64,000 nt of DNA from VXNE01 sp965200505 (GTDB lineage Bacteria; Pseudomonadota; Gammaproteobacteria; Pseudomonadales; Azotimanducaceae). The stretch spans positions 1,984,001 to 2,048,000 of the forward strand of contig OZ241343.1 of NCBI GenBank assembly GCA_965200505.1, in the 5' to 3' direction. The stretch's first letter is position 1. Each line of letters opens with the position of its first letter. The notes beneath the pieces were generated by a model. The model was given only the letters and a program-made list of their open reading frames with translations, searched no databases and was not told the DNA's origin. Positions 48,824 to 56,213 of this stretch are shown piece after piece. Made by a program: the position numbers and the translations under genes.

Positions 48824-50479
48824 TCACGACCGAGTACGCTTTGCCTGAATACGCCTACGTTCGGAAAACGGATTGAGAATTCCATTGAGCGCCTTTGCGA
48901 TCCGTTTCGCTCGTTTTCCCACGAAGACCTCATACTGATCGGTGTAAATGCCCCATCGATCTGGATCGCCAATAAAGTGCGTAGCGAGTGTGCCCTCAAG
49001 GTCCTCGTTCTCAATATCAAATTTCTTTACGTAGGCGCTCGGCGCCTTAGCGCGAATCGCATTCTTGTTCAATTCGCTGTCTACTAGCACGATATTCATC
49101 ATCGAGTTGGCGTAAACTGGCTCGTAGCCCTCTTCTTTCAAGAACGCTTTTGGAAAAAAGTGATGATAGTTCTTGCTGGCACCTGTCTTTAGGAAGCTAT
49201 TGTCTAGGATTACGTCTCCATCGGTATTAAACCTCCTCGGCTTCTTGCTGGATAGAAGGCAAACGATCACCTTGCAGTACGCATCGCCAACCTTAAACGG
49301 CCTCCATTCAATGTCCTCGGCGCGAATTTTGAGCTCCAAGGGATCGTATCCTGGTTCATTTTCATTGAGAATGTCCTCCATCTTATCCAAGTCTGCAGCG
49401 ATCTTTGTACCCACGCCGGACCCGAATCGGTTTGTGAGGGCAGCCCAATAGATGTATTGTCGCAAGAGCTTATTCTGCCTGTTAGTCACATCTCTGCCTT
49501 GTCTATGAGCAAAGAACCAAGCTATCGGAATAAGCAGCGCGTCGTAAGGGATTACCCTGGACACCGTGATCCCGACGTGTGTCCTGAGGTAGTCAATTGC
49601 TCTGAATATGCCGCTCTTGGTCGGATCCCAGCTATCGATAAAGTCGTCCCTGCCGATCTTCAATACATCGGGACGACGAATGGATCGACACGCGTTAGAC
49701 GCCACACACTGGAGAATGGTCTGAGAAGGAATAGTATCGTAACCGCAACTTTCAAGGTCTTTCCCATCATCCGACGACACGAGAGTATCGTAGCGTTCCC
49801 TTAGGTCAAAGTCGCGCTCTTGATCGAAGGTTTTCGCTACCATAATTTCAAAGAGGTCGAGTGACTGTCCACCAGTGTTGACACGAGTGAAAACCTCACA
49901 CGCAACGTCGATGGAATAGTTGTCGATTACTACGGTCGAAAAGTCGTAGCTCTCTAGTCGTGTCTTGTACTCAGATACAGCTTCAATGTGTTTCTCGTAC
50001 CTGCGAACAAGATCGGCGACAGTAGCGTTCAATAACTCGTGGACCGGGATGTAGTCTTCGTGCTCAGGTGGAGTCTCCAGAACGACCTCTTCTTCATCGG
50101 GATCAACCGTCAGGTCGATCACGATATCCTCGTAATTGACCTCCTCTCCGTCCTGCGTGAACACCAGCCCCTTTCGGACGGCATAGAGGGAGGTGATGCG
50201 TTGCTGCCCGTCCAGGATGTATTGAATCGCGTCGCCCCTGTCCGGTTCTTTCAAGTCGGCATTTCCGATGTTCCTCATGTGGCGAAGACGTTCTTTGGTC
50301 TTCCAAAGGATGAAGGTGCCGATCGGAAAGCCCTTCAGAATACTGTCGATCAAAGTCGCCGTTCGGGCCTTGTCCCAGACGAAATCACGTTGAAACTGCG
50401 GGATCTTCGTTTGTCCCCCATCAATGTCATTAAACAGCACAGAGTACTTCTTACTTTGGTTCTCGGGTTGTTGTTGCAT
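48824..50479 (-). CDS. DUF262/GmrSD-like restriction protein
   Basis: 551 residues. The N-terminal DUF262 domain has KIPQFQRDFVWDKARTATLI, GTFILWKT and IQYILDGQQRITSLYAVRKG (the DGQQR nucleotide site). VFTRVNTGGQSLDLFEIMVA follows. The C-terminal part has KNYHHFFPKAFLKEEGYE and SMMNIVLVDSELNKN, an HNH-type nuclease like that of GmrD/DUF1524. DUF262 proteins restrict modified or foreign DNA. The gene looks complete, with a higher A/T content than the chromosome around it. Confidence 0.82.
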   Translation of the reverse strand: MQQQPENQSKKYSVLFNDIDGGQTKIPQFQRDFVWDKARTATLIDSILKGFPIGTFILWKTKERLRHMRNIGNADLKEPDRGDAIQYILDGQQRITSLYAVRKGLVFTQDGEEVNYEDIVIDLTVDPDEEEVVLETPPEHEDYIPVHELLNATVADLVRRYEKHIEAVSEYKTRLESYDFSTVVIDNYSIDVACEVFTRVNTGGQSLDLFEIMVAKTFDQERDFDLRERYDTLVSSDDGKDLESCGYDTIPSQTILQCVASNACRSIRRPDVLKIGRDDFIDSWDPTKSGIFRAIDYLRTHVGITVSRVIPYDALLIPIAWFFAHRQGRDVTNRQNKLLRQYIYWAALTNRFGSGVGTKIAADLDKMEDILNENEPGYDPLELKIRAEDIEWRPFKVGDAYCKVIVCLLSSKKPRRFNTDGDVILDNSFLKTGASKNYHHFFPKAFLKEEGYEPVYANSMMNIVLVDSELNKNAIRAKAPSAYVKKFDIENEDLEGTLATHFIGDPDRWGIYTDQYEVFVGKRAKRIAKALNGILNPFSERRRIQAKRTRS

Positions 50480-50568
50480 TATCGCCGTCCGTTCCTACGT
50501 TCCTTCGGCAATGCCAATCTGCCACGGGCTTCGTAGGCCCCATGGCGCAGGGGCAGTCGAAGAGCGTA

Positions 50569-50985
50569 TCATACACGATCTGACGCTTGATGGGACCACT
50601 TGGGTGGTTGTCGTGGGTGGCGCGCTGCCGGTTCGATGCCGAAGCCGAGGGCACCGGCGCGGTCGTCCGCGCCGTGCAGCAAGTAGTCGAACTCATCGGG
50701 CGGTTCGGCTCGCTGGCGTTCGAAGACCAATCGCCCCCAATGGTCTGGCATCGCGTCGCGGATCACGCCGAAGAAGCCGTTCATTCGGCTGGTCTGGAAT
50801 AGCTCTTCCGTCAGCAGCAGTTCCGCCGGGTCCAGCTCCACCGCGTCTGCTCGTTCCCGATAACTGCGCCCATACACGAAGCGCCCGGTGGCGATGCCAT
50901 CGGCCATGCTGGCTTGGAACCGGCCCGCGGTGATGAACGCGGTCTCGTCCGGCAGCACGATGTAAACGTAGCGGCTAGAAGTCAT
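50569..50985 (-). pseudogene. hipA: HipA toxin truncated after the N-terminal domain
   Basis: About 115 residues match HipA N-terminus: VYIVLPDETAFITAGRFQAS, GRFVYGRSYRERADAVELDP, GVIRDAMPDHWGRLVFERQR, EFDYLLHGADDRAGALGFG. Then the frame ends. HipA kinases are ~430 residues, and the kinase domain is gone. ATG at 50985 overlaps the HipB stop. Confidence 0.82.
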
Positions 50986-51316
50986 CGTCCAGCGTTCGAG
51001 CGCGGCGTGCGCGTTTGGGTGCCCGGGCTCGCTCGAGCGCCATGCCGTGTACGTCCCCGGCAGGGTCTGCCACGGTCGCCAGGTCCTCTAGCAGTCCGAG
51101 GGCCCAGATTGCGCCGAGGTAGGCCGCGATGCTCGTGGATGGCTTGCCGCGTTCCATTGCCGCGACAACGAACCGGGAAACGCCGATGCGCTCCGCCAAC
51201 TGCGCCTGCGTCAACGAGCGGCGAAGGCGAGCGATGCGGATGTTCCGCCCAAGACGCGCAAGCGCCGCCTCGACGGCGGCCGGCGGCTCGTTGTTGATGG
51301 CGGTTGGGCGAGGCAT
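50975..51316 (-). CDS. hipB: HipB-type HTH antitoxin
   Basis: 113 residues from ATG at 51316. The HTH is LGRNIRIARLRRSLTQAQLA, ERIGVSRFVVAAMERGKPST. AYLGAIWALGLLEDLATVAD is the family end, with a basic tail. It remains whole although the kinase partner is truncated. Confidence 0.83.
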   Translation of the reverse strand: MPRPTAINNEPPAAVEAALARLGRNIRIARLRRSLTQAQLAERIGVSRFVVAAMERGKPSTSIAAYLGAIWALGLLEDLATVADPAGDVHGMALERARAPKRARRARTLDDDF

Positions 51317-51460
51317 GAGGAGCGTTTCACGGTACATTCAAGGATTTAATGTTGCTCCAAACGAACATTAGAGGCAAGCGCATAACATTGAACACGCACG
51401 ATCATACAGGCTAGTCTCCGTCTAGTCTGAACCGGAAACGCCGCTCGGCTGGGAGATCGC

Positions 51461-51706
51461 ATGTCCGAAGTGGGCGCATTCGAGGCGAAGACGAATCTGC
51501 CGCGGCTTCTGAAGCGGGTGCAGGCGGGGGAGCGTTTCGTCATTACCAGGCACAACCGCCCGGTTGCCGAGTTGATTCCGTTCCGGGAGCGTGACGTCGG
51601 CAGGATCCGGGACGCCATCGACGACTTGAAGGCGTTTCAGAACACGCACCGTCTTGGAGGGCTCACGGTGCGGGAGATGGTCGAAGAGGGGCGGCGGCGG
51701 CATTGA
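51461..51706 (+). CDS. Phd family antitoxin
   Basis: 81 residues. SEVGAFEAKTNLPRLLKRVQ, RFVITRHNRPVAELIPFRER, and a tail GLTVREMVEEGRRRH typical of Phd antitoxins that pair with PIN toxins. The stop TGA overlaps the TTG of a 17-codon VapC stub. Confidence 0.82.
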   Translation: MSEVGAFEAKTNLPRLLKRVQAGERFVITRHNRPVAELIPFRERDVGRIRDAIDDLKAFQNTHRLGGLTVREMVEEGRRRH

Positions 51707-51756
51707 CGACGTTCGTGCTGGACTGCTCGGTCGCCGTTTCGTTGGCGCTTGCGTGA
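51703..51756 (+). pseudogene. VapC toxin reduced to its first 17 residues
   Basis: TTG at 51703 gives LTTFVLDCSVAVSLALA and a stop. TFVLDCSVAVS is the first strand of a PIN domain with its catalytic Asp. The rest is missing; no other frame restores it before 51996. Confidence 0.7.
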
Positions 51757-51883
51757 TCTCGTTCTCGGCCTGCCGTAGCTGGGCAGCCGTGCGCTGGCTG
51801 ACGTACCAGCATCTCCGCTGGTTAAGCGCTCGCTGCTGTGGCTGCGCCACGCCACGCCGGGCGTCTCGCCGATGGCCGCCGCG

Positions 51884-51912
51884 CTTGACATCCACGCCGT
51901 GGCAGGAAATGA
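51884..51912 (+). promoter_or_regulatory. Sigma70-like promoter of NHLP gene 4
   Basis: TTGACA (51884-51889), 17 nt, AATGAT (51907-51912), about 85 bp before the ATG. Unlike the 14-15 kb copies the spacer has no G tract. Other bases of 51757-51996 hold nothing I can name. Confidence 0.5.
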
Positions 51913-51996
51913 TGCGCTGTCGTGCAGGGGGATTCTCCTGTACGGAGCGGCTCGTTCCGCAAGGGAAGAGCCAAGGGAAAACGAAGGAGGGAACCT

Positions 51997-52290
51997 ATGA
52001 CCAGCATGAAAACCCATGACGAACTGCGGGTGGAACTCGCCCACAGGGCCGCCGAGGATGATGGCTTCCGGGAGCGGCTCGTCGGCGATCCGAAAGCCGC
52101 GATAGAGGATGCGCTCGGCCTGCCCGTGCCGGATGCCGTGTCTGTCTCGGTCCATCAGGAAACGGCCACCACGGTGCATCTCGTCTTGCCACCGGTCCAG
52201 CTCGAAGATGCGGACTTGGAGACGCTCACCGGCGGCCACAGGAACAACCTCCCCTACGGAGACACCCCGCACGGGCACCGGCGAGGCTAG
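51997..52290 (+). CDS. NHLP leader-type RiPP precursor (copy 4)
   Basis: 97 residues from ATG after GAAGGAGGG. The leader has THDELRVELAHRAAEDDGFR, DPKAAIEDALGLPVP, VSVSVHQETATTVHLVLPP and DADLETLTGGH, with a GG cleavage site. The tail HRNNLPYGDTPHGHRRG is short, His/Arg/Pro-rich and has no Cys. A TonB-dependent receptor gene follows by 120 bp on the same strand. No RiPP maturase or exporter is present. Confidence 0.8.
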   Translation: MTSMKTHDELRVELAHRAAEDDGFRERLVGDPKAAIEDALGLPVPDAVSVSVHQETATTVHLVLPPVQLEDADLETLTGGHRNNLPYGDTPHGHRRG

Positions 52291-52410
52291 CCGCCTGTCG
52301 TTGAAATTCGTGGGCACACAACGCGCCGGGCTGGGAACTCGCTGACAAGGAGCCCGGGACGCTGCCGCGTGGGCGCGTGGCGAGTGGCTTGCCGTGATCG
52401 GCTCAGGACC

Positions 52411-55260
52411 ATGCCGCAAAGAAACTCCACCAAACCCACCGGCGCACCGTTCCGGCGCCGCAAGCTGGCCTTGGCGATATCCGCCGCGACGCTCGGCGCT
52501 CCCGTCGCCGCGCAGACGTCGGAGGGCGCGGGCGGCATCGAGACGGTGGTGGTCACGGCCACCAAACGGGCCGCCAGCATCCAAGACGTGGCGGTGCAGG
52601 TGCAGGCGCTGAGCGGCGACGGGCTGCGCGACCTAGGTGTGGCCACGTTCGACGACTATGTGAGTTTCCTGCCGCAAGTGGCCAACGCCGGCAACGGGCC
52701 GGGCAAGAAGGAAATCTACCTGCGCGGCAGCGCTACGGAGCAATCCGGCGTGACGGTTTCCACCCAACAGGGTTCGGCGCCGGGGGTGGCGTTGTACGTG
52801 GACGAACAGCCCGTTTCCTTCGGCGGCCGCAATTTGGACGTGTACGCGGCAGACCTTGAGCGCATCGAAGTGTTGTCTGGCCCGCAGGGCACGTTGTTCG
52901 GCGCCAGTTCCCAATCCGGCACGCTGCGCATCATCACCAGAAAGCCGGATCCAAGCGCGTTCGAGGCCGGTGTGAACGCCCGTTACGCAAGCACGCGGGG
53001 CGGCGCGGACAGCGCCGCGGTGGATGCCTTCGTCAATGTGCCTTTAGGCGATTCGTTGGCGGTGCGCATGGTGGCGTACAGCGATCAGCAGGGCGGCTGG
53101 GTGGACAACGTGCCGGCCACTTTCACGCCGAGCGCCGAAGTGGTGGATCGCCACAACGCCGGCTTCGGGCCGCTGGTGGCGGATGCAGACTCCGTGGCCA
53201 CCGCCCGCAACGATGGCTTGGTGCGGCAGGATTGGAACGACGCGCGCTACCGGGGCGGGCGCTTCGGCGTGTTGTACGACTTCAACGAAGATTGGTCTGC
53301 CCTCGTGCAATACACCGGGCAGACGTTGAAGACTGAAGGCACTTTCCTGCTGGACCCCAGCTTGGACGAGCCCCACGCTTCCGCCACGTTCACGCCAGAC
53401 CACAACCGCGACGAGTTCGGCTTGACGACGTGGACGCTCGAAGGACGCCTCGCCAACTTGGACGTCATCTACACCGGCGGGCGCCTCTCGCGGGACGTGG
53501 ACGCGGTGGTGGACTATACCCACTACAACGCCGGCGGCGGCTACATCGCCTACTACCTGTGCAGCGGCAACGTGTATGACTCGGCAGACCCAAACCACTG
53601 TTACGACCCAACCAAGCAATACACGGACGCTTCCACCAATGACCGCACCACCCACGAATTGCGCATCGCAAGCGACGTGGGCCAACGCTGGCACTGGCTC
53701 GCCGGGGTGTATGTCAACGACACCAAAACCACCCACCTTGGAGACTTCCATTACTTCGAGGTGAACGAGGCGATGGGCGAGCACATCAGCAGCTACTACA
53801 ACGACCAATCCGGCGAAGGCTTCATGCTGGGCAACGTCACGCTGCCCACCGCCGGCGTGGTGTCTTCCGGGCCGCGGCCGCCCACGGTGGCGTTCTTCAA
53901 TGACTACACGCGCCGGGAAGAGGAAGTGGCGTATTTCGGCGAGGTGTCGTTCGATTTGAGCGATCAATGGCGTGTCGCCGTGAGCGCGCGCCGGTACGAC
54001 CTCACCTCTTCGCTGCAAGGCGCCTCCAACTTTTCCTTTGGCTGCCGCTACGGCATCGGCGCCAACGCCCAGCGCACCGAGGACGGCGCCTGCAACGGCA
54101 CGGATTTCAGCAACGACGTCACGCTGCGCCTGCGCCTGTTGGGCCAATACGCGGCGAGTGGCGACGACAGCGTGATCCTGAACGCGCGGAGCCCCAACGG
54201 CGAGGACGGCAGCCCACGCGACATGTTTCGCGGCGGCGGCAGCAACGAAGCCACGTTGAACGCCATCAAGAGCGGGCAGCTCAGCCTTGCCGGCTTGGAG
54301 CCGGATGGCGCCATCAACGAGCGGGACACCATCTTCAAGGGCACGGTGACGTGGGAGCCGAACGCCACCACGCTGCTCTTCGCCACGTTCTCGGAGGGCT
54401 ATCGGCCGGCGGCGCTGAACCGCAACGGCGGCCAGTTCGCCAACGTGCAAACCGGCGTGTTCGAGAACTACGCGGTGCCGCCCGTGGCGCTCACCGACCA
54501 CTTGTTCAACTACGAGCTCGGCGCCAAGAGCGACCTGTTGGACGGCCGCCTGCGGGTGAACGCCACGCTCTATCGAACGCGCATCGAGGATTTGCAGGTG
54601 TCGCGCTACGACCCGGTGAACGTGGCGTTCAACTACTTCATCGAGAACATCGGCGACGCCAGCGCCCGGGGCTTGGACGTGGAGTTCCACTGGTTGCCAA
54701 CCGAGCGGTTGACCATCGCCGGCGCCGTGAGTTGGCTCAACACCGAACTAGACAGCATCAACCGGCAGCTTGAGAACGTGTCGGTGCCGGTGGGGGCGGA
54801 ATTGCCGTTGTCGCCGCGCTTCGCCGGCAATCTGCGCTTGCGCTACGAGTTCACGGTGCCGGGTTTCGACAGCGCGTATTTGAGCGGCAGCGTGGTGCAT
54901 CGGGGCGAGAGTTACTCTGGCATGGTCGGCAAGGCCGAATACATGGAAGACACGCTGTTCCAGCACACGGGCTTAGGCTCCGGCTTGAAGATCCACCACG
55001 AAGGCGGCACGTTCGGCACCATCACCATCCCGGATGGCGACGGGCGGCGGCTGCCATCCAATTCCCGCTTCGTCAACCCGGCCGCCACCACCATCAACCT
55101 GGCCTTCGGCGTGGCGCGGGACGAGTGGCGCGCGGAGCTCTTCGTCCACAACGCCAACGACGAGGCGGCGGAAGTGGTGCAGGTGGGCGGGCGCTACATG
55201 CCGGTGGTGACGGAGCAGCGCCCCCGCACGTTCGGTCTGCGGCTTTCGTATCGGAATTAG
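52411..55260 (+). CDS. TonB-dependent outer-membrane receptor
   Basis: 949 residues from ATG at 52411 (MPQRNSTKPTGAPFRRRKLA), with signal peptide LALAISAATLGAPVAAQ. ETVVVTATKRAASIQDVAVQ is the plug start (TonB-box region). LERIEVLSGPQGTLFGASSQ and SGTLRIITRKPD are the usual plug motifs. The rest is a 22-strand barrel with aromatic-rich ends, finishing PRTFGLRLSYRN. The substrate is unknown; such receptors take up siderophores, vitamins or oligosaccharides. The NHLP gene just upstream makes peptide or metal complex uptake worth testing. It overlaps the converging reductase-like gene by 4 bp. Confidence 0.9.
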   Translation: MPQRNSTKPTGAPFRRRKLALAISAATLGAPVAAQTSEGAGGIETVVVTATKRAASIQDVAVQVQALSGDGLRDLGVATFDDYVSFLPQVANAGNGPGKKEIYLRGSATEQSGVTVSTQQGSAPGVALYVDEQPVSFGGRNLDVYAADLERIEVLSGPQGTLFGASSQSGTLRIITRKPDPSAFEAGVNARYASTRGGADSAAVDAFVNVPLGDSLAVRMVAYSDQQGGWVDNVPATFTPSAEVVDRHNAGFGPLVADADSVATARNDGLVRQDWNDARYRGGRFGVLYDFNEDWSALVQYTGQTLKTEGTFLLDPSLDEPHASATFTPDHNRDEFGLTTWTLEGRLANLDVIYTGGRLSRDVDAVVDYTHYNAGGGYIAYYLCSGNVYDSADPNHCYDPTKQYTDASTNDRTTHELRIASDVGQRWHWLAGVYVNDTKTTHLGDFHYFEVNEAMGEHISSYYNDQSGEGFMLGNVTLPTAGVVSSGPRPPTVAFFNDYTRREEEVAYFGEVSFDLSDQWRVAVSARRYDLTSSLQGASNFSFGCRYGIGANAQRTEDGACNGTDFSNDVTLRLRLLGQYAASGDDSVILNARSPNGEDGSPRDMFRGGGSNEATLNAIKSGQLSLAGLEPDGAINERDTIFKGTVTWEPNATTLLFATFSEGYRPAALNRNGGQFANVQTGVFENYAVPPVALTDHLFNYELGAKSDLLDGRLRVNATLYRTRIEDLQVSRYDPVNVAFNYFIENIGDASARGLDVEFHWLPTERLTIAGAVSWLNTELDSINRQLENVSVPVGAELPLSPRFAGNLRLRYEFTVPGFDSAYLSGSVVHRGESYSGMVGKAEYMEDTLFQHTGLGSGLKIHHEGGTFGTITIPDGDGRRLPSNSRFVNPAATTINLAFGVARDEWRAELFVHNANDEAAEVVQVGGRYMPVVTEQRPRTFGLRLSYRN

Positions 55261-55697
55261 CGGAGCCCTTCGGCCCCCGGTTCCTGCAACTCCGCCGCCA
55301 CCGGATCCAAGCGCAGGAAGTGCCGGGGCGCAAAGCCCATCAGGATGCGGACGCCCAGCGGGATGGGATGCTCCGTCGCCACGCGGTCGCGCTCGGCGCC
55401 GGAGACCAGCACCGCGTTGTAATCCTGGGTTGCGCCGTCTCGCGTCAGCTTCACGGCCGGATTCGAGAGCGCCCGCCGATACCAAGCGCGGGGCCAGTGA
55501 TTCACCGCCACATAGAACGCCTCGCCACTCTCCAAGCCTGACAGCACCCGGTCGTGGCGGGTGCCGTCCGGGTCGAAGGTGCTGATGACCACGGTGTTGG
55601 CCGCCTCGGGCTGGAAGTAGCCGAGCAGCGATTCGAAGAGCGCCACGATCGCAACGTAGATGAGCGCCAGCACGGCGAGGATTTTGATGAGCTTCAT
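55257..55697 (-). CDS. Membrane-anchored nitroreductase/deazaflavin-dependent reductase-like protein
   Basis: 146 residues from ATG at 55697. One N-terminal helix (LIKILAVLALIYVAIVALFE) is followed by the split-barrel fold of the DUF385 group: NTVVISTFDPDGTRHDRVLS, FYVAVNHWPRAWYRRALSNP, VKLTRDGATQDYNAVLVSGA. It may bind F420 or flavin. The role is unknown. It converges with the TonB receptor gene. Confidence 0.68.
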   Translation of the reverse strand: MKLIKILAVLALIYVAIVALFESLLGYFQPEAANTVVISTFDPDGTRHDRVLSGLESGEAFYVAVNHWPRAWYRRALSNPAVKLTRDGATQDYNAVLVSGAERDRVATEHPIPLGVRILMGFAPRHFLRLDPVAAELQEPGAEGLR

Positions 55698-55895
55698 CGG
55701 TGGCTCCGATTGGGGAACCGTCACAGCATATGCCTTCGTCGCCAACTGTTCCAAACGCCGCCGGCGCGGCAACCGCGTGACCCGTGGGGCGCCGAGGCCC
55801 AAGCCATGACGGGCAGCCGCCAACCGAGCGTCGCGCTTCCATCCCCCCGCGCCTTCCGCTAGACTTGTGCGTCAAGTGCAGGAGGGACGCACCCC

Positions 55896-56213
55896 ATGGC
55901 CCGTGTGACCGTTGAAGATTGCCTGGAGCATGTCGAGAACCGCTTCGAGCTCGTCATGGTGGCGAGCCGCCGCGCTCGGCACCTGCATCGCCAGTTGGCG
56001 GAGCCGTTGGTGGCCGAAGAGAACGACAAGCCGACGGTGATCGCGCTGCGCGAGGTGGCCGACGGGCTCATCAACGACGAAGTGTTGGAAGCGCCGGAGG
56101 CGAACGCGGAAGACCTCGAGTTCGAGTCCATCGACAAGGTGCGCAGGTTGGAGAGCATCGCCAGGGCCAACATGGCGTTCGATGTGGGAGATGACCCAGC
56201 CAACGACCTATGA
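55896..56213 (+). CDS. rpoZ: RNA polymerase omega subunit
   Basis: 105 residues. MARVTVEDCLEHVENRFELV, MVASRRARHLHRQLAEPLVA and EENDKPTVIALREVADGLI are characteristic. It stabilises the beta-prime subunit and binds ppGpp together with it. The spoT start lies inside its last codons (23-bp overlap), the standard rpoZ-spoT order. Confidence 0.95.
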   Translation: MARVTVEDCLEHVENRFELVMVASRRARHLHRQLAEPLVAEENDKPTVIALREVADGLINDEVLEAPEANAEDLEFESIDKVRRLESIARANMAFDVGDDPANDL

